This document shows positions 35,977 through 49,900 of a stretch of DNA of 64,000 nt, piece after piece (position 1 is the first letter of the stretch; each line of letters opens with the position of its first letter). The stretch lies in NCBI GenBank assembly GCA_032164245.1, contig JAVMKO010000003.1, positions 63,062,390-63,126,389 of the forward strand, read 5' to 3'. A model generated the notes under the pieces. It ran no database searches. It was not told the DNA's origin and was given only the letters and a program-made list of their open reading frames with translations. The position numbers and the translations under genes were made by a program. Source of the DNA: Sternotherus odoratus (lineage: Eukaryota > Chordata > Testudines > Kinosternidae).

Positions 35977-36729
35977 TGCCACACCACACACATCCTGCCC
36001 ATAAAAGGACAGTGGAAAAGTCCTCCAAGCTGCCTAGAGTGGCTGTATAGAGTGGCTGAGCAGCCAATCAGGGCCCAGGAGGCTAGTATAAGAGGGATTT
36101 CAGAGCCAGTTCAATTTCTTGCTAGAGCTGGAGGAGTGTGGAAGGTGTGTGGCTGCCTGAGGGAGCTGAAGTGCCTTGGACAAGGTAGTGCTGCCAGAAG
36201 CCAGGGAGAGCAAGAAGGAGCCCTGATCTGGTTTCAGGGCCTCCATCAGGACAAGGCCATGAGGTAAGGGTGAGATGGTGTAGGGCCTCAGGAAAGTGGC
36301 CCAGGGAATTAAAGCAGCGGTAGGACTTAGCCAGCTGCTATCTATAGGCTTCCTGGGTTAGTGGGTGGGCCTTTCCTCTCCTATTAGCCACTGGGGGAAG
36401 TGGCATAGACATTGAGGCACCCTTAGACAGAGGAACTGAACTGCAGTGGCCTGGCTGGAGAGTTGTGTCCAGAAAGTCTTTGCTCTCTTAGAGCCTATCA
36501 CCAGGGAGGAAGCCAGAGCAGGGACAACTTGTGGGAGACATTACAGGGGTCACTGAGAGAGACCACTGTTAGACTTGTATCCCGGAAGGAGTTTTCCTTT
36601 GCTTTCATCACACAGACAGACTGTGTGTTACTCGGCCGGAGGGCTGAGTCACCAAAGACACCAGAGAGAGCGTGAGAGCATGCACTCAACCAAGGGGGCG
36701 ATCATGAGAGGTTTGTGCACCTTGTTACA
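35977..36729 (+). mobile_element. LTR-like insertion inside CR1, about 753 bp
   Basis: The CR1 3' region is interrupted here by GC-richer sequence that starts TGCCACACCA and ends CTTGTTACA, which looks like TGtaACA...TTACA after two substitutions. Contains ATTAAA at about 36309. The flanks do not give a clear TSD (AATCC and CCCCA). No coding frame recognised. I call it a probable solo LTR of an unnamed family. Confidence 0.5.
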
Positions 36730-36850
36730 CCCCATCATTAAAGGTTTTTAAGAACAAGTTAGACAGCACCTGTCTGTACTGGTCTCGGTATATTTAGCAT
36801 TGGGGATGGATTAGATGACCTCTTTAGTTTCCTTCCAACCCTGCATTTTA
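36730..36850 (+). mobile_element. CR1 LINE 3' end (right part)
   Basis: CATCATTAAAGGTTTTTAAG, AACAAGTTAGACAGCACCTG and then GATGGATTAGATGACCTC, CCTTCCAACCCTGC are the final bases of CR1. They continue the fragment at 35131-35976. Confidence 0.82.
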
Positions 36851-37668
36851 ATAACAGAGCCAAATGCAAGACTTTGGACACTGATTGAAATAACACCAGT
36901 TTGCAGTTTTTTAAAAAAATATTTCTCTTATTACAGATCAGGTTGTTTATTTTGCAATACTGGGTATTAAACTGCCTTCCTTAGAAGTGAGTAGCAGGTA
37001 AGCTAATCAATTTATCAATCACATAAGCCTCCACTCAAGGCAGCTGGCTGCTTCCCTGTGAAAGCAGAAGTTTAGATGTGGGAATGCTGGAAAAGAAAGG
37101 CTTTCAACAACTTGTGAAGTCTCGGATCCAATTCTTTTTTTTAAAATGTTCACAAAACAGAAGGTTTTATTCCACTGAGATTTGACTACCAGCTACATCT
37201 TTTGAAGAAGACAATACATAGCTCTTCACAACTTTGTTTACCTGATGAGCTCTACATTTGAAAGAGAAAAAAGAAAATGATAGAATTAACAGACTCTTGC
37301 TGGGAGATCAATGCCTAGATAGAGGGCTTAGTTTACCAATAGCATAAGAAGGTATAACTATTAACTTCAATGGAGTTGTACCAACTTATGCAACTGGTGA
37401 ATTTTGTCCTAGCTCTCGAATCTTCAGTTGCTGCCCAGAGTATTGTTTACCTATGACTCTCACTAAACATTTACTAATCTAGCCGGATTTATGCCAAAAC
37501 ATAATATCTTTTGTCCAAACGGTAATATTATTAGGTTCTGTATAATCATGATTTGGTTCCTTAACAATCACATTTTCAGCAAATTTATCATATATAAAGT
37601 TCAAGTGGATTGTTTAACCCTTTCTAGTGAGAGCTAACCACTGTAGCTTTTGAGATTTAACATTTGTG

Positions 37669-37713
37669 CTTGCTTACTCCAAAGACTCTTCCACTAATTT
37701 GTATATTGGTATA
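37669..37713. repeat. 45-bp direct repeat, left copy
   Basis: Starts CTTGCTTACTCCAAAGAC and ends ATATTGGTATA. Matches 38870-38914 with one difference (T/A). Part of it, TTACTCCAAAGAC, occurs once more just before the right copy (38858-38870). Confidence 0.9.
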
Positions 37714-38727
37714 TTGAAAATTATTAAAATTAAAAACTATCACTTTAAGTTTTTAAGGGGTTTCGTGATCTTTCTTGCAGGCTAGAGGGCATGGCAGGGA
37801 AGCATATTATCTGGGTCTTTTAGCAGCCAGTCTGCAAAAAGCCAGCCTAAAGCAAGGTGTATTAAGTTGTACCTTTCTGCCTTAGGGAATAGACTTCTTT
37901 AGTCTCTCACTGTTTTTAGTTCTTGTGTGCCAGGGCTCTATATTCTAAGGAACCTTAGAATCTTATCAAATGTTACATTGCAACCTTCCAGAAAGATTAA
38001 AAACCTAAAATACTCTAACTTCTTTCTTTGTGTGGTGAATAGAACAATTAGTGAGCAAGAGTGGGCGAGATTCCAGTGTCCATCAATTTGTGTAATCTTT
38101 TACTGCTTGTGTGTGTGTAAGAGACTTTATTCCTAGAAGGTGGGGAGTCTTGTTTTAAAATTAGCTTGGGTGATCACACAGGGAACAAACCTAGAATACA
38201 AGCAGTCACACATACTGGTTTTATCAGTTTTAATGAGGAATATTTTAAAATAGATTCTTGGAGGCAGTGAATCATTATGTTTAGTGTACTTCAAGTTACT
38301 CTTCAAGAAATGCTTTACCCCAGGAAGCCCGGTAAAAGATGGGAGACTGTCCAAAGCCTGAGAGAAGCATGGAAGAAGGAGCAAACCTGAAAGAAAGGAA
38401 AAGGAAGAAAAGGGGCAGTAACAGGAGCTGAGTGGGAGTGGCAAGAGAAGGAGGAAATAAGAGCAGATACATAGACCATGGCAAAATTATGTGGTATGTA
38501 GTTCAGGCTCTTTTCCCCTTGCTTTAAATACAGGCAGCCAGTGGAGGATTTCTATTTATTTCCCATTTTAATGTGTCTGATTTTTAACCTGTTACCTGCT
38601 TAAAATGTGTACATGGTGGGTGTAAGCTTCATCAGTACTGTCAGATGCACACACACTTCAGCACCTGTGTGCGTGTCTGTTTGTGGGGTCTAGACTAAAA
38701 CATAACCTTACTTCAACAGCTTTGCAT

Positions 38728-38846
38728 ATACAAACAGACATATATTACTGCTTGCATCTGACGAAGTGGGTATTAGCCCACAAAAGCTTATGCTTCAATA
38801 CTTTAGTTACTCTTTAAGGTGCCACAGGACTCTTTGTTACCTCATG
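38728..38846 (+). mobile_element. Penelope-like element fragment with hammerhead core
   Basis: CTGACGA at 38758-38764, stem II GTGGG...CCCAC, then AAAA (38782-38785) in place of GAAA, AGCTTATGCT as stem III with tetraloop, and TTTAGTTACTCTTTAAGGTG then CACAGGACTCTTTG. It is the same family as 30805-30945 and 61338-61650. The catalytic G12 is A. Confidence 0.7.
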
Positions 38847-38869
38847 TATTACTGAGTTTACTCCAAAGA

Positions 38870-38914
38870 CTTGCTTACTCCAAAGACTCTTCCACTAATT
38901 AGTATATTGGTATA
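38870..38914. repeat. 45-bp direct repeat, right copy
   Basis: Pairs with 37669-37713, 1201 bp away, at 44 of 45 identities. It lies 24 bp after the Penelope-like fragment. Confidence 0.9.
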
Positions 38915-40730
38915 CTATCATGCAATGTACTGTAATAAAACAAAGTATTTTTTTTATAAATTTGAATGATACAAAAATAGAGTGAAAATCAGTGGAAAAA
39001 AAAGAATAGTTAGTTTGCAAAATCCAGGATTTTTTTTTTTTTTGGTAAAATCCGTTTAAACTGAAAACAAAGGGGCTTTAGGATTGAGAATGAAGATGCA
39101 GGAATGCTACATAAAAGAGCATTACAGTAGACACATTATCATTATATGGTCAAGAATTTTAAATGTAGGTGTGAAGGACAGTTTTCGGTGGTGTTCTGGA
39201 ATAAGTAGAGTTTGCTCCTACTCATGTCAACTGAAATTTTGCCATCAACTTCCAAAGGAGTGTAACATAGCCATAGTTATAGAATAAGTTTTTAAAAAAA
39301 TAGTGAGGTAGAGGGGTAAAAAAACAAGGATGATACCTCAGATGCAAGTCTGGTCAACAGGGAGTTTAGTAAAGTTGTCAAAAAGGCCTACGTACTATGG
39401 TGAGTAGTGTTCTATAAAATTTCTAAGTACCACAGACCAGTAACTGAGAATGGTGGGGACTGGCAGGGAAATATGAGAAATTCAAATTTGGACACATTGT
39501 GTACCTGATGGTGGTAGGACTTCTAGATCATGTCAGAGGCAGAGATACAGGGCTAAACAGATGTAACTGTGATAAAGGAGGAGGTCACCTAGAAATAAAG
39601 GGTACAAAGAGGAAACCAGGACAGGATAATGAGGGACACAGAAAGGCAAGGATGGGTATCTACCACATCATATTCTGAAGTGGATAGTTAAGGAGGAGTA
39701 ATGCCCCTTCTCCTTTGCTAGAACAAGGGTGTCACATTTACATGAAGCCTATGGGAGAGACATTGATATGAAATGAGCTAAAGTTCCAGCAGTACACAGA
39801 CAACACCCATTTCTACATCTCCTTTACATACATACCCTATGTACCTCTCTTCCCCTTATGAATCACAATTGGGCCCTTCATGAAATTTGGTATTTTACTG
39901 CTACTTCATAGCAGGAAATCCACTCAACTGACATAGGGTCTGCTCCTATTGATGTCAATTTAAGTTTTGCCATAACTTCCATGACAGCAGGGACAAATCC
40001 ATCATTTGTGACAAAAAATTGTTAGTTAGCAGATTGATACATGGGGGAGGCTGGGGACATTCATAGTTTTAGGGTAAATTATACTGTGATAATTTTTTTT
40101 AAAATCATATTTCCAGAACCCTTTGGCCAGATGCTGATAGCACCAAGAAGGCCCAGTGTTCAATATCCCAGTTAAAGGCTTAACTAACACTAGCTCAAGC
40201 CTCCATCCAGAAGTCTTGGAAATCATATCTACCACCCTGGGCACCTTGATCGGTAACACTTGCCCACTCAGAAACATTAAAACTGGGGGTTTGAAACAAA
40301 GCCAACTTTATAAGAGATGGAAAGACCAGAGGGACAACAGAAATAAACTTGGGGAAAGCAATTAAAAAATCAACAAATTATATGAGGTAAGACTCCCACC
40401 TCTGAAGTGGCCTTAACAATTGTCCCAACCTCAGCCCTCCTGGCCATTGTGAGAGACTATTGCATTCTAACCAATTCCCTGCTCACAGTTAACTGTCCTG
40501 GGATGGAGAAGTCCAAGGATGCTGGCAGGCCAGTGATACCTGAGTTGCCCCAGGTTATTTCAGCTTTAATTGCTGGATAGGGTCCTTTATGTAAGATGTT
40601 GCTCTCTGTGGCTTCAGGCCAAGCTGCCTCATCCATGCTCTGTGCAATCCATTGCTCTGAAGTCACCTTTAACTCTGTGCCATCCACTCTATTACAGCAG
40701 TCTCAGCTCAACTTTTTAGAGATAATTTAA

Positions 40731-40938
40731 GGCCTAGTCTACACTAGGAGACCAAGTCAACCTAAGTTACACAACTCCAACTATGTGAATAATGTACTGT
40801 AATGACCTGTGCTGGATCAACAGAAGAAACTCTCACATCAACTTACCTTACGCTTCTCAGTCTGGTGAGTACTGGAGTGGGTGGGAGAGCTAAATCGACT
40901 CCCGGTGGATCGATCACCACAGCATCGATCACCAGTAA
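40731..40938 (+). mobile_element. Non-autonomous DNA transposon fragment, left half
   Basis: GGCCTAGTCTACACTAGGAG at the left edge, TATGTGAATAATGTA in the middle and GGTGGATCGATCACC near the right follow a chelonian MITE family with short terminal repeats beginning GGCCT(A/T)GTCTACAC. The right terminal repeat is missing, so superfamily and TSD are unresolved. Confidence 0.5.
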
Positions 40939-43900
40939 CTGTACACCTTTACAGAGTTCTCACCTCCACAAGACAGGAATCTTCCTCCACTCCTTTTAGG
41001 TCTGTCCAGGCTCCTTTACCCAATTGTGCCTGACAATAGTCTTGGTCAGGGTGAATCCATGCTTATTCAATGTCATTGTCTTGTCTCTTAATGCCTTCAA
41101 ACTCAAAATGTAACTATTTCAACCAAAATGCCCCCCAAACTGTCACAAAAATAAAATGCAAATAAGGCCTGACCCAGTCCATTCTCCTTGCTTTTTAGCA
41201 GATGCGAGGGGAGGCTCTGCTCATATTCTGTTCTTAATCAGCTCTGGATCACTCTTCTCCCATTTCTCTCTAAGCTTCAGGCCACAAGGCTCACATATAG
41301 AGAATAACTATTGCTCATATTTAATCAATGTTATAGGTGTGAAAGTTCATAGCATTCCCCGGACATCCATACAGATGCTGAGTAGAACTTCCTTTGTCAC
41401 ACCGAGGGGCCTGATGCTGGAATTACTGTATAAACACCCATATTAAAGTCAATAATAATTTTACTTCTGTGCACCCTATGTCAGTAGACAGACAATGTAG
41501 TCTCTCTTTAGTTCTACTGCACTTAATAGCTTTCAACACTGGCGATTTTTCAAACCTGAAGCAGTGATTATGTAACCTTTAAAAAAATCCATTTGCCCTT
41601 CAATAACATGCAATAGTGTTTTGCCATTTCCTAGTGTTTCATTCCAGCAGTTCAAATCTCAACGCATTCACTTCGCTGCTCTCATCTGCAATGACTGACA
41701 AGGCATCCTGCTGCCATTCTCTCCTCTATACATGTGTCTTCACAGCAGGAGAATTTGCCTCCAGTTGTCTGTGTGGCATTCAAAAGGTTTTAATCTTCCT
41801 TCTTACAAGTGCATAAATGTTCCTGAATCTGTATCTGAGAGTTTCTAACATTCAATAACCTATTTCAGAGACATTATCTCTTCTCAGGCTTCCCTTTTCT
41901 GCTCAAGAGCACACAAAAATGTTTTAGCTACATTCAGTTTCATACCTGTAATGTTTTTAATATAAAATTAACAAATGCATTTTCTTCCACTTGGCTCGTG
42001 CACAGCATGCCTCTTGACCAACCTGAGCATGTGTATTGACTTAGCCGTGGTAGATTGTGTGAATGCTGTTTCTGTAGCAATACTGAGAATGTTTCCTAGA
42101 TTTCCTTACAAACAGAGGTGTTAGTTTTGTCTATTTTTTCTATTTTGTTTTGATATTGTGGATTTGCAAAAGTTGTCACAAAATTTAAATAGTTTTCAAT
42201 GTTTACATCAGGAAACTCATGTTTGTTAGAAAAATGACAATACCCCTAAATTAACCAGTAGTTTAAGTGTAAATGTAGGTGAAAATTAGAAAGGTGAGGC
42301 TAGATATATATTACAACATATACAGAAAGACAGAAAACTGGGGTCACACTAAAAGCTTTACATGTTTACCTTAAATAATATTACTATGGCCTGTGCTATA
42401 CTTAGCATACAGTGTACCACAAATACTGGGGTAATAGAATCTAAATCAACAGACCAAGTTGTGCAAGTGTTGTGCAAGTGTTGATATACACAGGTGTACA
42501 CTTACAATGCTGTATATCTGTGTCTTATGTTATGGTGTCCTATTCCCCCATAACAATTCACTAGGAGATCACTGTCTGTTAGTAGCAGACAATATGAGTG
42601 ACATTATGAGCACACTCACATTAGCTACTTCCAGGGAGCATAAGGAGTGCTCCTGAGTGGTGGCTTCTATAACTCTAGCTCTAGTAGCCTATTGCTATGA
42701 GTGCTCACATTTACTAGGAACATACATCTTGAGTGACATGCTGGGGTGCTCATTGCTAGGCAACATGAACATTTGATATCCATGCTGTGCTGCAGTAGCT
42801 GGAATAAATATGCTATCTGATGCTAAGCATTTGTTATATGCTTCTGGCGGAGCCCAAGATATATCAAGTCTTTTCCAACTGGGAATAAGGTACAATCCTT
42901 GTTCCAAGGAACATACAATCTACAGACAAACAGATTAAAGGTTACAATATATAAAGTAACAGGGAAAGGATATGAAGTTGCTAGATTTCTCAGAAGCGGT
43001 AATGTAAAAGTGGGTCTTCAAGAGGGATTTAAATACATGGAGAATATGGGCCTTTTGAATTAGCTCTGGAAGGAAATTCTACCAGAGGAGCAGAAACTGT
43101 GATCAGACTGGGAGGAGGTGAAGGATAAGGTGGCTGGCTTTGTGCCTGGTGTCTCGTAGGCAGAGTACAGGTGCTCCGTGACCAAAGCATGATAATATTC
43201 TGATTGACTACTAATTAAGGGTCATTACTGTAATCATTTCAGTGATTTAAAAAAAAAATCTGCAAAAAATTGAAGTAACTATTTCCAGTCCCATGTGTCA
43301 TTTGCCTGGATAAATGAGAAAAGCTGTGTTCTATTTTTATTTATTTTTACTTTGTGTGTGTGTGTATGTGTGCTGTCAACACTTATCAAATGCTAGGCAG
43401 AATATGGTCTCTATTTCAAAGTGCATCCACCAAAGGGTATCTGTTTTCTGGTTTATCCATTGTTCTTACATGGCTTCAGCAGCAGTAAACTTATCAAAAA
43501 ACTTCATGGCCTTGGTAGGATGTTCCTAGTATGAGAGGGAGCTATTGATTTCATGCTGAGAGAATTAATATGTCCTCTAAAAATCACAGGCAATATCTGT
43601 CACTCAATAAATCTGCAGTATCGTAAGCCATTTTTAGCAGTGGAAGAAGTGGCCATTTCTGATAAGGACACTAAAAGGAGGTTGATGACTTCTGTTTTTG
43701 AATGCTGATCCTGCTCTAGGTCTTTTGAAATTTGGTTTGACAGGAAGCAGCCAAGGCCCCCGACAGTCCCACTTTTTCTCTAACAACGTTCCATCTTTCC
43801 TAGAGGCTCCGTCCCTGTCCGCAGCTGACTTCTACCCAATGTCCCTCTTCCCATCTTGGAGAACCGTTTCAATCTTTAAGATTAACTGCCACAGCTGTTG

Positions 43901-46900
43901 TCACCTTCTGGAGGGAAGGTTAGCAGCAGACAGGTGACCTACATCGTTTGGTCCAACAACCTCCTATTAAGCCCTGTTGCTCCAGAGCATTGGTTGGGTC
44001 CTCAGTTACAAAAATACTGTTCAGTTCTAGGCCTGCAATCATATCTCAAGGAACATATATCTGGAGGAACTGTAGGAAGGGAAGGGTACTGAATGGCAAT
44101 GGAATATTCTGGGAAGAGGAAGAGACCTGATGGAAATGATTTTAACGTCACTGGAATGAAGGGAGCAACAGTTACACCAGGAATTCTTCCCTCCCACTTG
44201 CAATGTACTTTTCCTCCCTATGTAGGTGTTGGGGAAAGGGGCCTGAAATGAGGTGACATGAAACCATCATAGTCTGAATGATGGGAAAAATATTAAAATA
44301 GCACTTAAAATAGGATAGGTCCTTTATGATACTGTATAAGCATGTGGCTCACTAGTCTTCACACACCATGGTGGCTATGCATAGTATAGCAGGCTCTCAT
44401 CCATTAGCACCCCATCCTGGCAGTGGTTCTAGCCCTACAGTGGTCTGCTTCTTGAGACTTTGCCCTCTGGTCAAGGCATATATTGTACTGGATAAACCAG
44501 CAGTCCAACAAATAATAGTTTGTTAACCTCACATTGAGCTTTTGTTCCAGTTCTGAACTCATTAGACCTTACCTTGGAATCAGGGAGTTCAAAAAGTTCC
44601 CTCCTCTTTCTTAGGGTGTGGACTCTGGGGTGGGGACAGAAATGAGGGGTTCAGGGTGTAGGAGGAGGAACCTGGCTGGGGTTGGGCTGTGGGAGGGGGT
44701 GATGGATCTGGGGTGGGGCTGGGGATGAGAGATTCAGGGGTGTGGGACGCAGCTGCAGGTTAAGGCAGATGGTTTGGATATAGGGGAGGTGAAGGCTCTG
44801 TCTGGGGGTGTGGGATATGGGGTGGGACCAGGGATAAGGCCATTAAAAGTCTGGTCAGTGATGCTAGGAGGCAAGGCGGTCTAGTCCCCAGCTGTCCTGG
44901 CTCCGCACTGCGCCCCAGAAATGTCCAGCAGTTCCAGCTCCTAGGCGGAGGCACAGCAGGCATCTCTGTGAACTTCTCTTGCCTGCAGGCACCTCCCCCC
45001 ACAGCTCCTATTGGTCACTGTTCCCAGCCAATGGGAGTGCAGAGCTGGTGCTCGGGGCTTGGGCAGCACATGGAGTACTGTGGATTAGGAGCTGGACCTG
45101 CTGGCTACTTGAGGGGTGCAGTGCAGAGCCAGGATAGGTACGGATTAGCCTCCCTTTGCCCCCTAGAACATCTAACCAGACTTTTAGCTGACCGGAGACA
45201 CCAGGGTCCCTTTTCAACCAGGTGTTCCAATTGAAAACCGGACACATGGTCACCCTATCCCTGGACTGCTTTCTGTCTTGCCCTGTCTTGAATCTTTCTC
45301 ACAGTCTCTTCCCAGGCTTGCAGTGTATCAGCTCCTGTTTCTCTCAGCCTCTTCCACAGGCTTATGGCAGAGCTTCTTAGCACCTTCTGCCACCCTGTTA
45401 GATCTCCTGCAGGAGAGTTTTCCCTATCCCCTTAGCAGGGTAGTGCCATGTCCTTCAGGAATCTTCCTGCTCCCTGAAGGGCCCTCCACCATCACAGGGA
45501 ACCCTGGGTGGACACATGTCCTGCCACTCTTCTTGCCAACTACCTTAGGCCCCCTGTTTCAGCCTGCCTTCCCTCAAGGAGGCTTTGTCTGCCAGCAATC
45601 CAGTTCAGTTTCCTGACTCCAGCCAGGCTTCTCTTCTGGAGTGAGAGCCAGCAACCTGCTGTCCTTCCTGGTCAGCCTCCAGCTGAGCTAGGTTTTTTCC
45701 TTTTAACTCCACCCTCCAGGCTTTACACCTACTGCAGATGTATTGGGGTAAGGTGTCTGAGCCCACAGGCTCTTATGACCCCTTTCTGGCCCAGTGTAAG
45801 GTTCGTATTCATCATCCTTTAGACAGGTAAGAACAACATAGTCCCTATCTCAAAGACTCTATAATCTACCTTTAAGACACCATAAAATAGAGGAGGACTG
45901 ATGGACAAGGATACAGGGCCACAAGTTTTTTGTCATGCATGTATCTTGTGCTTCTGTTACCTATAAACAACTCTGAATTATCAAATTGATCAGTTTGCTT
46001 AGGCCCTTAATTCAATGGAGGAGTGTGCCAGGAACAGACACTACTATGAGCACTAATATATCAAAGAAGCTTTGGGTCTCGATATACATTACCAGTAGGC
46101 CAAGAGTCCCAATTTTACAGTAAGAGGAAATAACCTGCTGTTTATTGTCCTGCATCTTAGAGCTACGTATAATACATTTTAATAGAAAAAGTCTAATTCC
46201 GCTAAGCACAGAGATAGTAATATTTCTCATATTAGTTTTCTGCATAATGTTGCTTTCCTGAAGATGACTTTTACTCCTATAAATAACGTCACGTAACTAC
46301 AGATAAATAAATAGCCAGTCTTCACTTTCAGTTCATGAATTTGGTCAGCTGCAGTAGCTTTTGTTTATGTCACCTGAATAATGTTACACTTGCATTATGT
46401 GAAACACATCAAATGTAACTAAAGGTTCTCAGGAGTCAATAGCAAGGCCGTAATTTACTATCAGGATTCTGCTGACATTTTCAGACCATTTAAACTTTGT
46501 TCTTTTGGTTTATAACATCGGCATCAGCATAGTCCTTGAAGTGCATCACTGCCTGCAGTGTGGCTGTAATGGAACTCACATGAATAACTAGCAACGAATT
46601 AGAATCCCTATTCATGATTTATCTATGCACCAACTGTAAACATTGAAGTAAAAAACTCTTCATTATATAACAGTAAAATTAATATGAAAATTTGGCTGAT
46701 CCTGTTAAAAGAACAGGTTTTCTATGCACTTTTAGGCTACAATGTTACTTGAATTCTTCATAAATAAAACCAGTATTAAAAGGGTACCCTTTTTTCCACA
46801 AGGATGAGGATTTATCAGTGCTTCTCTAATCAGACAGCTAATGCTGGCTTTTAAAAAATTACCAGAGCTAGGAATAACATGTTTCAGAATATTTGAAACA

Positions 46901-49900
46901 CATTTGAATATTGACAATTTGAATTTTCTGCCCAATTAAAACCTGGAGGAAAGTAGAGTTTATTTCATAACAAAAAAAAAAGGTGTTTGGGAAGAGTGCA
47001 ACATATTTGAATCTTATATCAGTGAGTGCAACCCAACCAAAAAAAATCAAAAACCCCACCAAGGGACCCTGCCTGTGTCCCTCCTGGCCCCGAGTCCCCT
47101 CTGAGCCCTCTGCCAGTGCCCCTCCCAACTTGGTCCAGATTAGAAACAATGATTTTTAAGTGGAAGGCTCATCCATTACGAATATCCTTATCCAACCAGC
47201 ACCTGTGACAGTCTGCTTACAAAAGTCCAGCATCAAGTTATCCATGCTTCATATTTCCATCACTGGTCTACAGTCTCTCTCAGATGGCAGGATAATTTGG
47301 CTCTCTAGTCAAAACAGAAGTTGCTACTTCTGGTGCAAGAAATGCCCAAATGACATTTTTGACACTCCGCCCCTAGTGCCAGATTTTACATTTCTTTTCT
47401 CTCCCTGAGGTAAAAAGCTGAATAGTTGTTTCTCCAGGAACCACTCTGTTTTTTCCCCATGTTAGAGCAGAATGAAGGGAGGCTCCTTCAATCCAGCCAT
47501 GGGCCTTGAAACAGGAAGGGAGCACTCAGTTCCCACCCTGACACACCATTTTCCAAGGAACAAATTACCTTTCCCTGGAAACAAATTACCTCTTACAGAC
47601 CCTTCTCCAGAGCTCCTCCTGGAGACCTGGCCCACTTCCTAAGTACCTGTGCAGGTCTCACCTCATTCCTACTTTCAGTTCTAACAACAGACTTTTTCCT
47701 AAACAGTCATGCCCCTTACTTTCAACCTGCCACTGAATGATGTTTCTGGAGGCAACAGTTCCCGGAATGCCAGTCCTTGAAGGACTAGATCATGAAGCAG
47801 GGATGCAATGGAGCTGAGTCTGCCCTTAAAGGGACAACAAACTCTGTGGAAGCTTCTAAAAGTGAATATTTTGATTCCATCTCATTGAGTCTTGCAGTTG
47901 GCCCTTTGCCATGGTGACCAATGTTTATATTTCATGTAATCCTTCATGATTTTTATAAGGGACGAATGGGCTAACTTCTGAAATGTAAATAAAGGATGTC
48001 AAGCTGATCTACTTTTTCCTGCTAACATAGTTAAACAAGTTACAGAGAGTCCACTATTCACCATTTACATTAGTTGAAACCTGCAAGCGACCCGTGCTCC
48101 ATGCTGCAGAGGAAGGCGATTCTGGGAGAATTTGCCATTATGCATTTAAAGGAATGTTTCCATTTAAGAACATGAACTTCATGTAATTCAGAAGAAAGTT
48201 GTATTCATGTTATGAGACATCTGACTTACATCATGGATTAGATACTGTCTCATGTTGTCCCTCTCTTCGTTTTCCTGCCCACTGTCCCTATTAAACATTC
48301 ATAAGCAAATTCATTGCAGGGCATCAGGGTAGCAGTATAACTTAAAGCCTTTAATGCATTTATAAGGGCAAGTAGTACACTGGGGATGAACTGTGACCTT
48401 TCACTAAGAGGATGACATCTATTGTAATAGGTTTTTATACCCTGCTGATTTAAACATGCCATTATAAAAAAGGATTTGGCAGTTGTTAAAAATTTGTTAA
48501 CATATTCATGAAAGATAATGTGTGAATTATTATTCCATTTAAACAAAAAAAGGTTACTCTATTCCCACATGATGCTTAGAGTCCATTTAACATTGTGTAA
48601 AATATAGTTCTCGATTTGTGCTTGATAGAACCTAGTTTAACAGGTACAGAGCGCTAAAGTTTTATTGCCCAAACCTAAATTTCTTTTCCAAACTCTGATC
48701 TTGGTTATGTATCCTGGAATCAAATATTAATTGCAAAAGATGTTTTGGAGTTCTTTTGTAATCGATATTGTCTGACATAAAGGCAGGTTGCCAAGTTAAC
48801 TCCCCAAAACACAGCACAGAATTTTTTTTAAAAAAAATATCTCCTTCAGGGTCTGCTGTTCAGTACAATGAAAGTATTATGTTCAGACTTTATTCACACA
48901 TTTCTCTTTGACACTTCAACTTCAAGATAAAGTTTGTAGGTTTTCTTTGTTTAAGAGGAAGAGAATGGGGTAAAAAAAGATCTTGTTTATTTATACTCCG
49001 CTACTAGCTTCAAGTAGATATATGGTCCTCTGTAGGTTTTCTTGCACTATGACTTTAAAGTGGTTCACTGTTAGGGACTATTCTGTAGTGCAAAAAGATA
49101 GACAATCATTTAACTTTGGAATATTCAGTTCTGTATATTAAAATAATAAAATCATGAACTGTGGCAAACAATACAGTAGCACACATGTATTAAATACTGA
49201 TGACCTAAAGTATAAGCAGTTTACCTTCCATTCAGTTTTCACAAAGATTCACTTTTCCCTAGATCTGATTCTAATCTGCCTACAGACAAAACTCCAACCA
49301 AAGTCAGTAATATTGTTGCTGTTGTGAAAGGGCTACACCTTATGGCCTACCTATTTAGCTGTTGCTGTGCTCGGCATTGCAATTTTTGACTTAGGAGCCT
49401 GACTCATTTTCAAAAGTGATTTTGGCAGTTAGGAGCCCAAATTCCGTTGTCTGAACCTAAATTGCTGATACTTGTAATGGAATGTGGCACCTAATCTGAA
49501 TGAAAGGATCACTGGTTTTTAAAGAGTTATTTGGATAAATATTTTAAATATGCTACATTTAAAAAAAATCATAATGTTTGCTTGAAAAGCTTGAAAGCAG
49601 AGGGGGGAAAGACTAATTCTTTAATTATACAGCTATGCTAATTACATGAATGCTGCTTCACAAGCTTTTGTCTTCACAGTTGACAGATAAATGAATAGGG
49701 CTGTTCAAAGATTCAACAGTCATGTTAAAAACATTTGCAATCTACAGAAGCAATTTCATAACTAAGGCTTGTGGGATGCATATCTTCTTTGAAATGAGTA
49801 TGATGGATGGCAGTGAAGGCAGAAAGAAAGTTGGTTTCTGGATGCATCTGTTTCTGACTGTTAAATCTAGCTCTCGCAGAAGATGTCTGTTGGGGTTGAA

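Larger units (their letters stand above)
36851..40730. other. Non-genic stretch
   Basis: No gene recognised. Contains a 45-bp direct repeat (37669-37713 and 38870-38914) that brackets about 1.15 kb, and a Penelope-like fragment near its right end. The ORFs of up to 103 codons near 38133-38484 lie in purine-rich sequence and show no motif. Confidence 0.5.

Noticed and set aside
45278..45822. Proline/leucine-rich ORFs of 104-112 codons as a signal-peptide protein
   Set aside because: Lie in pyrimidine-rich sequence that looks like an old LTR or repeat; overlapping frames are equally open.
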